From contig JAZSFA010000040.1 of NCBI GenBank assembly GCA_045531965.1, positions 1 to 64,000 on the forward strand: 64,000 bases of DNA, read 5' to 3'. The position numbers and the translations under genes are program-made. The DNA comes from CAMEON01 sp045531965 (GTDB taxonomy: Bacteria > Bacillota > Clostridia > Oscillospirales > CAG-272). Shown piece by piece: positions 8,442-16,605 of the stretch (its first letter is position 1; each line of letters begins with the position of its first letter). A model generated the notes under the pieces. That model was given only the letters and a program-made list of their open reading frames with translations. It had not been told where the DNA came from and made no database searches.

Positions 8442-8597
8442 ATAAAACTCCATTCCGCCGCCAAACGGCGGCACAAGTATAGTTTGAAATTCGACCGTGC
8501 CGTTAGGCAAAAATGGGTTGGATCCCATTTTTAGGGAGAATTGTGCGTGAAACAGTTTACTTGGGTTTAGGATTGCTGAACTTTCACGCTATCTCCT

Positions 8598-9221
8598 TTA
8601 TATTTCACAAAAAGCTTTCAGAATATTAAGTCCCACGGGGCCACTCTTTTCGGGGTGGAACTGACATCCCATCACGTTTCCCGATGCCACGGCGGCGGTG
8701 AGCTCCGCGCCGTACTCAGCGGTGGCAATGACAGATTCATCGCAATCAGCCCCGTAGAAGGAATGGACAAAATAGACGCAATCGTCGGGTCTTATGTACT
8801 TGAACAACGGGTGTTCTCCCTTCATGTGCAAGGCATTCCAGCCGATGTGAGGGATTTTCAGGTTTTGGGGAATCACTTCGGCGATAGAACGAATCTCTCC
8901 TTTGATAAGACCCAGACCCTCATGCTCGCCGTACTCAAAGCTCTTATCAAAAAGCATCTGCATACCGAGACAGATACCCATAATGGGCTTCCCTCGGGCG
9001 GCTTCTGACTTTAGTGCATCCGCCATACCGCAGGCGCGGAGCTTTTCGGCGGCATCACCGAAGGCACCAACGCCGGGGAGAATGATGCGGTCAGCCTTTG
9101 TAAGGTCAGCAGGTACGGAGGTCACAGTGGCTGTAACACCGATAGCTGCGAAGGATGATTTCAAGGAAAAAAGATTGCCCACGCCGTAGTCGATGATGGT
9201 AACGGTGTTTTTCTCGCTCAT
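8598..9221 (-). CDS. hisH: Imidazole glycerol phosphate synthase, glutaminase subunit
   Basis: HisH is a class I glutamine amidotransferase that supplies ammonia to HisF. The nucleophile Cys in GICLGMQ (about residue 82) and the His-Glu pair in CQFHPEKSG near residue 190 are intact. The start overlaps the hisB stop as TGATG at 9223-9219; a GTG one codon earlier (9224) is also possible. The length (207 residues) is standard. A 69-base gap with a large-loop hairpin (GCGTGAAA / TTTCACGC) separates hisH from the next small gene. Confidence 0.95.
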   Translation of the reverse strand: MSEKNTVTIIDYGVGNLFSLKSSFAAIGVTATVTSVPADLTKADRIILPGVGAFGDAAEKLRACGMADALKSEAARGKPIMGICLGMQMLFDKSFEYGEHEGLGLIKGEIRSIAEVIPQNLKIPHIGWNALHMKGEHPLFKYIRPDDCVYFVHSFYGADCDESVIATAEYGAELTAAVASGNVMGCQFHPEKSGPVGLNILKAFCEI

Positions 9222-9808
9222 CACAGCGCCCCCTTTGTGGAGGGGACTTCATCGGCAAAGCCCTCGTCAATCGCCACGGCGGCTCTCACCGAGCGAGCCA
9301 CCGACTTAAATGCACCCTCGATGATGTGGTGGCTATTGTTCCCTGCCAGTTGCTTGATATGCAGGGTGCAGTCGGCGTTGCGGACGAACGCCAGCCAAAA
9401 TTCCTCACAAAGCTCTGTATCAAATGTGCCAACCTTTTCGGTGGGGATGTTCATGTCATAAACGAGACAAGGTCTGCCGGAAAAATCCAAGGCAGTAAGG
9501 ATCAGCGCCTCGTCCATGGGCAGGATCATAGAGCCATAGCGGGTGATGCCCTTCTTGTCTCCCAGTGCTTGCGCCAGAGCTTGACCTAAGGTGATGCCCA
9601 CATCCTCTACGGTGTGGTGATCATCCACCCAAGTGTCGCCCTTGCAGGTGACGGTCAGATCCATGCGGCTGTGATGGGCAAAGAGGGTGAGCATATGGTC
9701 AAGGAAGCCACAGCCCGACTGAATATTGGCGATCCCCTTGCCGTCTACGTTGAGGGTGAGGGTGATGTCGGTTTCATTTGTTTTTCTGTTGAGCGTTACT
9801 TTTCTCAT
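9221..9808 (-). CDS. hisB: Imidazoleglycerol-phosphate dehydratase
   Basis: This 195-residue monofunctional HisB has the manganese-binding repeats DHMLTLFAHHS and HHTVEDVG in the first half and GNNSHHIIEGAFK in the second. It dehydrates IGP to imidazole acetol phosphate. There is no N-terminal histidinol-phosphatase domain, and no hisN/hisK-type phosphatase is recognisable nearby; that step must be encoded elsewhere or by a promiscuous HAD enzyme. The ATG directly follows the hisC stop codon. Confidence 0.96.
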   Translation of the reverse strand: MRKVTLNRKTNETDITLTLNVDGKGIANIQSGCGFLDHMLTLFAHHSRMDLTVTCKGDTWVDDHHTVEDVGITLGQALAQALGDKKGITRYGSMILPMDEALILTALDFSGRPCLVYDMNIPTEKVGTFDTELCEEFWLAFVRNADCTLHIKQLAGNNSHHIIEGAFKSVARSVRAAVAIDEGFADEVPSTKGAL

Positions 9809-10873
9809 TTACAGTCCCTCCTTGAGGATTTGATCAATGGCGGAGATCAGTGCATCCATTTCAGCTCTCGTGCCGATGGTGATGCGGTTATATTCAGAGA
9901 TACGGGGAGAATTAAAGTGGCGCACGAGAATTCCCATTTCCTTGAGCTTTTCATAGAGCTTACCGCCGTTCAAAGTGGGGTGCCGCACGAAAATAAAGTT
10001 GGCGCAGGAGTCCGTCATTTCAAAGCCCCGCTTCTGAAGCTCTGCGGCTGTATAGGCGCGGTTATCCATAACGGTTTGGCAATTTCTGCGGGTATAGTTT
10101 TCGTCGGAGAGAACTCCCACACCTGCCGCCATGGTTATGCTGTTGACGTTATAGGGATTGGTGGCATATCGGATGGTGTGCAGATCTGAAATCAGCTTTG
10201 GGTTACCAATGCCAAAGCCCAGCCGCGCGCCTGCCATGGAGCGGGATTTGGAGAAGGTCTGGGTCACCAGCAGGTTATCATACTTCCCCGTCAGGCTGAC
10301 ACAGCTTTTCGCGCCGAAATCCACGTAAGCCTCGTCAATGACAACCACGTTGTCAGGGTTGGAGGCAACGATCTTTTCAATCTCGTCAGGCGTCAGGGCG
10401 ATACCTGTGGGGGCATTGGGATTGGCGATGAAGATGGTCTTGCCGATACCGCAATAGTCCTTGATGTCAATGCTGAAATCATCCTTCAAGGGGATGATCT
10501 CACAGGGGATGTGATTGCGAGCGGCAAAGACGGGGTAAAAACCGTAGGTGACGTCGGGGAAGACAGCGGGGGTATTGTCATCACAGAAGGCTTGGAAGGC
10601 GAAGTCCAGCACCTCATCCGAGCCGTTGGTGCAAATGACTTGGGCGGGGTCAATGCCATAGAGGGTAGAAATGGCATTGGTCAGGGCTTTGCAGGTAGGG
10701 TCAGAATATAGTTGCAACTTGCCCGTAGCCTCGGCGGCGGCTTTGATGGCCACATCCGAGGGAGGAAAGGGGGATTCGTTGGTGTTGAGCTTGATATACG
10801 TCCGTCCTCTCGGCTGTTCCCCCGGAGTATAGGGGACGAGGGAGGATTGTTTTTGTGAAAGATAGCGACTCAT
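9809..10873 (-). CDS. hisC: Histidinol-phosphate aminotransferase
   Basis: A fold-type I PLP aminotransferase of 354 residues. The PLP lysine lies in TQTFSKSRSMAGARLG (about residue 220), with the conserved NPNAPTG motif and VVIDEAYVDF upstream and a C-terminal Arg in ITIGTRAEMD. It transaminates imidazole acetol phosphate to histidinol phosphate. The gene is separated from hisD by 191 bases holding two repeat elements, an odd interruption of an operon. Its ribosome site (GAAAGAAG) is weak. Confidence 0.94.
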   Translation of the reverse strand: MSRYLSQKQSSLVPYTPGEQPRGRTYIKLNTNESPFPPSDVAIKAAAEATGKLQLYSDPTCKALTNAISTLYGIDPAQVICTNGSDEVLDFAFQAFCDDNTPAVFPDVTYGFYPVFAARNHIPCEIIPLKDDFSIDIKDYCGIGKTIFIANPNAPTGIALTPDEIEKIVASNPDNVVVIDEAYVDFGAKSCVSLTGKYDNLLVTQTFSKSRSMAGARLGFGIGNPKLISDLHTIRYATNPYNVNSITMAAGVGVLSDENYTRRNCQTVMDNRAYTAAELQKRGFEMTDSCANFIFVRHPTLNGGKLYEKLKEMGILVRHFNSPRISEYNRITIGTRAEMDALISAIDQILKEGL

Positions 10874-10899
10874 GGTGATCTTCTTTCTATGTAGTTATT

Positions 10900-10940
10900 G
10901 AGATCCTTCGACTTGGCCGGCGGCCTCGCTCAGGATGACC
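10900..10940. repeat. Dispersed GC-rich palindromic repeat, family C
   Basis: The stretch GAGATCCTTCGACT...GGCCGGCGGCC...CTCGCTCAGGATGAC is of a type I associate with widespread intergenic repeats of Clostridia (from memory). Only one copy was found here. It lies in the hisD-hisC gap immediately beside a family A hairpin. Confidence 0.45.
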
Positions 10941-10969
10941 ACTTCCCTTTCGGGTGTCCAATCTTTTGG

Positions 10970-11060
10970 TCAATATTCTATTTATTTAAAGCTTTGGGAG
11001 GTCAAGGAACCTTTTCTCGAAAAGGTTCCTTGCGGGGTCAGGGGCAGCGCCCCGCGCGTA
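10970..11060 (-). repeat. Family A intergenic hairpin repeat, copy 1 (hisD-hisC gap)
   Basis: Right after the hisD stop, reading the minus strand: GGAGTACGC, then GGGGCGCTGCCCC, then a perfect 12-bp stem AAGGAACCTTTT / AAAAGGTTCCTT with a 4-nt loop (11031-11004), then GACCTCCCAAAG and an AT-rich tail. The same order recurs at 16.6, 18.0, 23.1 and 25.1 kb. Confidence 0.8.
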
Positions 11061-11064
11061 CTCC

Positions 11065-12339
11065 TCAATCCTCCAACCTTACCACGGCGCTCTTGGCGTG
11101 GGCGGTGAGACCTTCCTTTTCAGCGAAGAACGCCACGTCGTAACCGACACGGGCGAGAGCATCCTTGGTGAAGTAGGTGTACTGGGTTTTCTTGACAAAG
11201 TCGTCTACAGACAGGGGACTGGAGAACTTGGCGGTGCCACTGGTGGGCAGGGTGTGGTTGGGACCTGCGAAGTAGTCACCCAACGCCTCGGGGCAGTTTC
11301 GTCCCATAAAGATGGATCCTGCGTGACGGATGCTGTCCAGATAATCAAAGGGATTATCCACGCACAGCTCCAAATGCTCGGGGGCGATCTCGTTGGCGAT
11401 CTCGATGACCACCTTCAGGTCGGGAGCGACAATGATCTTGCCGTTTTGGTCAATGGAAGCGCGGGCGATCTCGGCGCGGTCAAGGAGGGGAATCTGTCGC
11501 TCCAGTTCTGTGCTGACAGCCTCAGCAAGCGCCATGGAATCCGTCACCAGAACGGCGGAAGCCAGCTTGTCATGCTCTGCCTGAGACAAGAGGTCTGCTG
11601 CCAGGTGACGGGGATTGGAATTACCGTCAGCCACGATGAGAATCTCGCTGGGACCTGCGATCATGTCAATGGACACAACGCCGAAGACCTGCTTCTTGGC
11701 CTCTGCCACGAAAGCGTTACCGGGACCCACAATCTTGTCCACCTTGGGAACAGACTCGGTGCCATATGCCAAAGCGGCAACAGCCTGAGCGCCCCCTACC
11801 TTGAAGATCTTGTCAATGCCCGCAATCTTGGCGGCTGCCAAAATGACGGGGTTGACTTTCCCTTGTGCGTTGGGAGGGGTCACCATGACCACCTCAGGCA
11901 CGCCCGCGATCTTGGCGGGGATAGCGTCCATCAGCACGGTGGAGGGATAGGCGGCGGTGCCGCCGGGGACGTAGAGTCCTGCTCTATCCACGGGGATCAC
12001 CTTCTGTCCCATGACGATACCCTGCTCGTCGTTGATGATGAAGCTGTTTCTCACCTGGCATTTGTGGAACTTGGTGATGTTTTCAGCAGCTTTCTTTAGG
12101 ATCTCGATGAAGCGAGGCTCTACGGTTGCCATGGCCTCGTTCATTTCAGCTTCGGTCACTTGGAGGGAGGTTAGGTCGGCCTTGTCGAACTTTTTGCAAT
12201 AAGCGTACAGTGCGGCATCTCCGTCTTTTCGGACAGTGGCAATGATATCGGATACGATGTCAGCTACGTTGACCGTGGGGGTCACGCGGGAAAAAATCTG
12301 ATCGACGGAAACCTCGCCGTATTTGTAAATCTGGATCAT
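11065..12339 (-). CDS. hisD: Histidinol dehydrogenase
   Basis: HisD oxidises histidinol to histidine in two NAD-dependent steps. The 424-residue protein has the family signature around MIAGPSEILIVAD, LLSQAEHD and the zinc/substrate region NEIAPEHLEL and GPNHTLPTSGTA. AGAGG precedes the ATG, 18 bases after the hisZ-hisG stop. The stop codon is followed at once by a family A hairpin, so downstream his genes depend on read-through or another start. Confidence 0.96.
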   Translation of the reverse strand: MIQIYKYGEVSVDQIFSRVTPTVNVADIVSDIIATVRKDGDAALYAYCKKFDKADLTSLQVTEAEMNEAMATVEPRFIEILKKAAENITKFHKCQVRNSFIINDEQGIVMGQKVIPVDRAGLYVPGGTAAYPSTVLMDAIPAKIAGVPEVVMVTPPNAQGKVNPVILAAAKIAGIDKIFKVGGAQAVAALAYGTESVPKVDKIVGPGNAFVAEAKKQVFGVVSIDMIAGPSEILIVADGNSNPRHLAADLLSQAEHDKLASAVLVTDSMALAEAVSTELERQIPLLDRAEIARASIDQNGKIIVAPDLKVVIEIANEIAPEHLELCVDNPFDYLDSIRHAGSIFMGRNCPEALGDYFAGPNHTLPTSGTAKFSSPLSVDDFVKKTQYTYFTKDALARVGYDVAFFAEKEGLTAHAKSAVVRLED

Positions 12340-12357
12340 GATGTGCCTCTTTTTTGT

Positions 12358-13959
12358 TTAATCTTTATCTTTCAGCTGTTCAACCAGTCCCGCCACAATC
12401 TTGTCAATGGCATCACGCTTGAATTTGTAGCCGGATTTGTTAGCGATGAAGCGAGCGCTGATAGGGAGAATCTCCTCTTTCACTTCAAGGTTGTTTTCCT
12501 TGAGGGTGGTTCCCGTCTCCACAATATCCACAATCACGTCGGAGAGCCCCAAGATGGGAGCGATTTCGATGGAGCCGTTCAGGTGGATAATGTCAATATC
12601 ACGGCTCTTGCCTGCATAATAGGTCTTGGCAATATTGGAAAATTTGGTGGCGACCTTCAAGGTCTTTCGTCCGTCATCGGTGAAGGTAACAGGCGCCGCA
12701 ACTGCCATTCGGCATCTCCCTGTTTTCAGGTCGCAAAGCTCGTACACGTCGGGTTTGTATTCAAGCAGGATATCCTTCCCTGCCACGCCGATATCGGCAG
12801 CACCGCGTTCCACGTAAATGGCAACGTCGGAGGGCTTGACCCAGAAGTATCGGACACCGCACTCGGGGTTTTCGAAGATCAGCTTGCGACTGCCGTCTTT
12901 GATCGAGGGACAGGGAAAACCTGCTTTTTCAAACATATCGTAGACTTTCTCGCCGAGGCGTCCTTTAGGGAGCGCCACGTTGAGCATACGATCAGCAGGG
13001 ACCGCTATATCAGATTCTATCATTTCCAGATCGGACAGCTGATCCAAATAAACAGCAAAACCAATGGCGCGGCTACGTTTCCCCATGCGGGCAAGGAGAG
13101 CGTCATACTGACCGCCCGAAAGGATGCTCTTAGGCAGTCCTCGCATAAATCCACGGAAGACAATGCCGTTATAGTAGCTCATGTTGTGAATGACTGAAAA
13201 ATCAATCTGGATTCGGTCACCATGTCCCGCGATATCAAGAGCTGTCATAATTTCAGACAGTTCAGCAAGTGCGCTTTGAGCTTCCGGGACGTCGGAAAGG
13301 AGGCTTTGCAGAGTTTTCACGACCATAGATCCCTTGCCACAGGCAGAGAGTACTTGACAAAGCAGGAAGGTTTTCTGCTGATCCAGCCCTTCTTCTTGAG
13401 ATAGACGCTTAATTTCGTGCAGATTTTTCTCTCCCATCAACTTCAAAAGCTGTTTTCTGATGACACCCACAGCACCCATACTGTCCATAATCGCAGAAAT
13501 GATACCAAGATGGGATACATCCAGTACGTAATCCTCAGAATCGGTCATCATGGAAAGACTTTGTACAGCCAGTGTCAAAACTTCATGAATATTTTCGAGA
13601 GTCACATCGCCCACGCATTCGATCCCCGCCTGCATGATCTCCTTAAAGGCATTTTCACCTTGCGGGACACGGTAGACGTTCTCGTTATAGTAGACCTTTT
13701 GAAGAAGTCCCTTGGCTTCGGGTGCTTCACGAACGATAGACAGCGTCACGTCGGGCTTGAGTGCCATCAGCTTTCCATCCTGATCAGTAAAAGTAATGAT
13801 GTTATCCGAAACAAGGAAATTTTTGTTTTTTGCGTACAGATCGTATGCTTCGAATTTGCTCATTTTATAGGGGGCGAAACCGTGTTCCTTATAAAGAGCA
13901 CGAAGGCGGTAAACGGCAATTTCAGTTTTGGTCAGCATGGAGAGATCAAGGTCTTTCAT
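12358..13959 (-). CDS. hisZG: HisZ-HisG fusion: ATP phosphoribosyltransferase regulatory and catalytic subunits
   Basis: One 533-residue frame contains two proteins usually encoded separately. Residues 1 to about 318 are HisZ, a histidyl-tRNA synthetase-like regulatory subunit (RxxALKPDVTLSIVR-type motif 2 region, GGQYDALL motif 3 region). Residues from about 325 to 533 are the short-form HisG catalytic subunit, starting LNVALPKGRLG and including the phosphate-binding DIVETGTTL loop. No stop codon or frameshift separates them. The enzyme joins ATP and PRPP in the first, feedback-controlled step of histidine synthesis, and the two parts normally form a hetero-octamer, so a fusion fixes 1:1 stoichiometry. 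AAGGAG precedes the ATG, which lies inside the 3' end of hisR (14-base overlap). Confidence 0.93.
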   Translation of the reverse strand: MKDLDLSMLTKTEIAVYRLRALYKEHGFAPYKMSKFEAYDLYAKNKNFLVSDNIITFTDQDGKLMALKPDVTLSIVREAPEAKGLLQKVYYNENVYRVPQGENAFKEIMQAGIECVGDVTLENIHEVLTLAVQSLSMMTDSEDYVLDVSHLGIISAIMDSMGAVGVIRKQLLKLMGEKNLHEIKRLSQEEGLDQQKTFLLCQVLSACGKGSMVVKTLQSLLSDVPEAQSALAELSEIMTALDIAGHGDRIQIDFSVIHNMSYYNGIVFRGFMRGLPKSILSGGQYDALLARMGKRSRAIGFAVYLDQLSDLEMIESDIAVPADRMLNVALPKGRLGEKVYDMFEKAGFPCPSIKDGSRKLIFENPECGVRYFWVKPSDVAIYVERGAADIGVAGKDILLEYKPDVYELCDLKTGRCRMAVAAPVTFTDDGRKTLKVATKFSNIAKTYYAGKSRDIDIIHLNGSIEIAPILGLSDVIVDIVETGTTLKENNLEVKEEILPISARFIANKSGYKFKRDAIDKIVAGLVEQLKDKD

Positions 13960-14257
13960 CGGGTTTCTCCTTGTTTATATTCTTGTCGAGAACGGCGCGG
14001 TAGCCACCGCTACCATAATTCAAGCATTTATTAACGCGGGAGATGGTAGCGGTACTGGCGCCTGTTACTGCAGATATTTCCTGATAGTTCTTGCCCTCGT
14101 GGAGCATTTCGGCGACTTCCCAGCGCTGTGCCAGGTCAGAAAGCTCACGGATGGTGCAGATATCGTCTAAAAAAGCGGCGCATTCCTCAGGGGTTTCCAG
14201 CTTCAAGAGGGCTTCAACGAGGATATCGCGGGCTTTGACATAATGTCGGTCTGTCAT
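13946..14257 (-). CDS. hisR: TrpR/YerC-family repressor, probable histidine regulator
   Basis: The 103-residue protein belongs to the TrpR-like YerC/YecD family. A helix-turn-helix is visible at about residues 57-79 (NYQEISAVTGASTATISR), preceded by helices resembling Trp repressor (LSDLAQRWEVAEML). In Firmicutes this family has been linked to control of histidine genes under the name HisR. Here it is the first gene of the his operon, overlaps hisZG, and its promoter contains a clean palindrome. Autoregulated repression with histidine as corepressor is the natural inference. AAGGAGAG precedes the ATG. Confidence 0.85.
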   Translation of the reverse strand: MTDRHYVKARDILVEALLKLETPEECAAFLDDICTIRELSDLAQRWEVAEMLHEGKNYQEISAVTGASTATISRVNKCLNYGSGGYRAVLDKNINKEKPDERP

Positions 14258-14296
14258 GGATAGTCTCTCCTTCCCGGTGATAGATGAATATCCATT

Positions 14297-14325
14297 ATTT
14301 TAGCACATTAAAGTGCTAAAGTCAA
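14297..14325 (-). promoter_or_regulatory. his operon promoter
   Basis: On the minus strand TTGACT (14325-14320), 17 bp, TAAAAT (14302-14297). The spacer is almost entirely filled by the palindrome described separately, an ideal arrangement for repression by steric block. It lies about 40 bases upstream of hisR. Confidence 0.82.
14299..14320. promoter_or_regulatory. Candidate HisR operator palindrome
   Basis: TTTAGCAC (14299-14306), six A/T bases, GTGCTAAA (14313-14320): a perfect 8-bp inverted repeat between the -35 and -10 of the his promoter. Its size and position suit a TrpR-like dimer. Assignment to HisR is inferred from adjacency. Confidence 0.75.
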
Positions 14326-14354
14326 GGGGTTTGTGAAATTTTTTTTGTTTGGGG

Positions 14355-14711
14355 AGATAAATTGTTGTTTATCGGGCTGAAGGAGTGCAGGGGCGGAGCC
14401 CCTGCACCTCACTTAGGAGGCCGGCAGTGCCGAGGGCGGCCGGGAGTGCCTCGGCGCGCGGCGGAAGCCGCAAGAAAGATTTTCGAAAAACAAAATTGCT
14501 ATCAACTTGATTTTGCAAAAGCCAAAAATCCTTGCTAAAATAAGGAAGTTTTGCTACGCAAAACAATTTTCATTTGATTCAGGGCGCTCAAGGCCGCCCC
14601 CGAAACCGCCGGCCTTTTCTCACAGGTTCAGGTGGCTTCGCCCCCTGAACCCCCATCGGCATCCGACACCCAAAAGGTACGGGGGTTACCCCGCTAAACA
14701 ACAATTTATCT
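14355..14711. mobile_element. MITE-like non-coding element with 22-bp terminal inverted repeats
   Basis: AGATAAATTGTTGTTT plus ATCGGG at 14355-14376 matches, inverted, the sequence at 14690-14711 with one mismatch (21 of 22). Subterminal segments are also related in inverted orientation: a TGCAGGGGC/GCCCCTGCA hairpin on the left, a related GTTCAGG...CCTGAAC hairpin on the right, and GGCCGGC...GGGCGGCC on both sides. No convincing gene lies inside, and no target duplication is obvious. It occupies most of the 534-base gap between hisR and ridA; the rest holds the his promoter and the ridA terminator. Confidence 0.6.
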
Positions 14712-14727
14712 TTTTAAAGAAAACGCC

Positions 14728-14764
14728 AAGGCTGCTGCAGAGAGCCTCACGCAACAGCCTTGTT
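14728..14764 (-). terminator. Probable terminator of the ilv-leu-ridA cluster
   Basis: AAGGCTGCTGC (14728-14738) pairs with GCAACAGCCTT (14752-14762), with one internal mismatch. On the minus strand the stem is followed shortly by GGCGTTTTCTTT. It lies 28 bases beyond the ridA stop. Confidence 0.55.
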
Positions 14765-14791
14765 CTATGAGGGAAAATCCAAAGGAAACTA

Positions 14792-15166
14792 TCAATCAAC
14801 CACGGCAATACACTCGATCTCCACACCGGCACCCTTGGGAATGGCGGCTACCTGCACACAGCTGCGGGCAGGATAAGGTGCCTCGAAGAAGGTCTCGTAC
14901 ACGGCGTTGACCTTGGCGAAGTCAGCAAGATCTGCCAAAAACACGGTTGTCTTGATGACGTTTTTCATGGAAAGACCTTCCGCCGCCAAAATGTTTTTCA
15001 GATTGGTGAGGGACTGGGCGGCCTGTGCTTCGATGGTGTCTGCCATAAGTCCTGTGGCGGGATCCACCGGAATCTGACCCGAGACGAACATCATATTTCC
15101 CGTACGAAGCGCCTGAGAATAAGGACCGATCGCCGCAGGGGCGTTGTTTGTAGCAATCTGTTTCAT
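14792..15166 (-). CDS. ridA: Reactive intermediate/imine deaminase RidA
   Basis: RidA hydrolyses the reactive enamine/imine intermediates (2-aminoacrylate, 2-aminocrotonate) released by PLP dehydratases. The 124-residue protein has the family pattern IGPYSQA (residues 13-19), FVSGQIP (27-33), the catalytic-type Arg101 in YPARSCVQV and Glu118 in VEIECIA. It lies 15 bases after ilvA, whose threonine dehydratase makes exactly this product, so the pairing is functional. GAAAGGA precedes the ATG. It is the last gene of the branched-chain cluster. Confidence 0.93.
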   Translation of the reverse strand: MKQIATNNAPAAIGPYSQALRTGNMMFVSGQIPVDPATGLMADTIEAQAAQSLTNLKNILAAEGLSMKNVIKTTVFLADLADFAKVNAVYETFFEAPYPARSCVQVAAIPKGAGVEIECIAVVD

Positions 15167-15181
15167 GGTACTGTTCCTTTC

Positions 15182-16381
15182 TTATACGAGTTTGAAGCCC
15201 GCTTCGGTAAGTTTTGTTTTGATCTCCTCAATCTGGGCAAAGTCACGGGTCTCCATACCGATCTTGAGGAAGCAGGAGGCAATTGCCATATTGGCATCCG
15301 ATCTTTCATGATGGACGCTGACAACATTACCACCGCACTTGGATATGATGGAGCTAACGCCTACCAGTTGTCCCGGCTTGTCCTCCAGAGCGATCTGCAG
15401 GGTGGCGTTGCGTCCGCTGTTGACAAGACCTCGTGTGATGACGCGGGAGAGGATATTGACGTCAATGTTACCGCCCGAAACCACGCAAACGGTCTTTTTC
15501 CCTTGAATGGGGAGCTTGCCGAACATGGCGGCGGCAACGCTGACTGCCCCTGCACCCTCGGCGATCAACTTCTGCTTCTCTATAAGAGCCAAAATTGCGG
15601 TAGCAATTTCGTCCTCCGAGACAGTCACAATATCATCCACGTATTCCTTGATGATGTTGTATGTATTCTCACCCGGGTGCTTTACTGCGATACCGTCGGC
15701 AAAGGTAGCCACACGGTCGAGGGAAGTAAGGGTGCCGTCCTTAAAGCTCTTATACATACCGGGGGCAAGCTCAGCCTGCACACCATAGACCTTCACGTTG
15801 GGGTGAAGATGCTTGATGGCATAAGCCACACCTGCCAAAAGTCCGCCTCCACCGATGGGAACAATGACAGCCTCCACATCGGGAAGCTGGTCAAGAATTT
15901 CCAAACCAATGGTTCCCTGTCCCGCAATCACCTCATCATCGTCAAAGGGATGGATGAAGGTAGCCCCCGTCTCCTTGACGAGACGGCAAGCTTCCTCATA
16001 AGCGTCGTCGTAAGCACCGGGAACGAGGCAAACGTCTGCACCGAGTGCCTTGGTCGCCTCCACCTTGCTGATGGGTGCGCCATCGGGCATACAGACGGTG
16101 GATTTGATACCCATGCGGGTGGCAGCCAAAGCCACGCCTTGTGCGTGGTTACCCGCGCTACAGGCGATGATGCCCGCCTTTTTCTGCTCAGGGGTGAGCT
16201 GGCTGATCTTATAGTACGCGCCGCGGAGTTTGAAGCTACCCGTAACCTGCAGGTTCTCGGTTTTAAGGTACAGAGAATGGTCGGGAGACAGCTTCTCCGC
16301 CAGGATGAGGTCGGTCTTGCGCGCAACAGCCTTGAGGATGAAGGCGGCTTGATAGATTTTGTCCAAAGAAAGTGTGTTCAT
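15182..16381 (-). CDS. ilvA: Threonine ammonia-lyase with ACT domain
   Basis: The enzyme deaminates threonine to 2-oxobutyrate, the entry to isoleucine. The PLP lysine is Lys51 in TGSFKLRGA, and the glycine loop for PLP phosphate is the GGGGLLAG stretch. A single C-terminal ACT domain (about residues 327-399) suggests allosteric control by amino acids. The 399-residue, single-ACT form resembles TdcB/IlvA enzymes of Clostridia; the context of ilv and leu genes favours a biosynthetic role. AAGGAAA precedes the ATG. A family A hairpin and a family B repeat separate it from the upstream ATPase gene. Confidence 0.92.
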   Translation of the reverse strand: MNTLSLDKIYQAAFILKAVARKTDLILAEKLSPDHSLYLKTENLQVTGSFKLRGAYYKISQLTPEQKKAGIIACSAGNHAQGVALAATRMGIKSTVCMPDGAPISKVEATKALGADVCLVPGAYDDAYEEACRLVKETGATFIHPFDDDEVIAGQGTIGLEILDQLPDVEAVIVPIGGGGLLAGVAYAIKHLHPNVKVYGVQAELAPGMYKSFKDGTLTSLDRVATFADGIAVKHPGENTYNIIKEYVDDIVTVSEDEIATAILALIEKQKLIAEGAGAVSVAAAMFGKLPIQGKKTVCVVSGGNIDVNILSRVITRGLVNSGRNATLQIALEDKPGQLVGVSSIISKCGGNVVSVHHERSDANMAIASCFLKIGMETRDFAQIEEIKTKLTEAGFKLV

Positions 16382-16408
16382 GATGGTTTCCTTTTTAGGG
16401 GGATTTTT

Positions 16409-16433
16409 CGGGCGAACACAGTTCGCCCCTACG
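16409..16433. repeat. Family B short palindromic repeat, copy 1
   Basis: GGGCGAAC-ACA-GTTCGCCC at 16410-16428 followed by CTACG. A near-identical copy is at 17961 and a diverged one at 33036. Such GGGCGAAC...GTTCGCCCCTAC units are, from memory, frequent in intergenic DNA of gut Clostridia. Confidence 0.7.
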
Positions 16434-16489
16434 GTTTGCAGTGTAGATAATCGCAGGGGAGGCGTTGTGCCTCTTGCTGACCAAATAAC

Positions 16490-16605
16490 CTTCGGGAGAT
16501 CAAATCAATTCCGCTTTTCCTTTTTGATCTCTTGTTAAACGATTATTTATTAAAAGTTCTTGGCGGGGGTCAGGGGGAACCTTCTTTCAAGAAGGTTCCT
16601 CCCTG
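16490..16605 (-). repeat. Family A hairpin repeat, copy 2 (DUF815-ilvA gap)
   Basis: Directly after the DUF815 stop codon on the minus strand is a stem GGGAACCTTCT / AGAAGGTTCC with a short loop (about 16603-16573), followed by the AAGAACTTTTAATAAA-type tail shared with the other copies. The GGAGTACGC start seen in copies 1 and 3-5 is missing here. Confidence 0.7.

Noticed and set aside
14507..14770. 87-codon and 65-codon frames within the MITE-like element
   Set aside because: No ribosome site, low-complexity Pro/Arg-rich translation, and the frames cross the element's terminal repeat and the ridA terminator.
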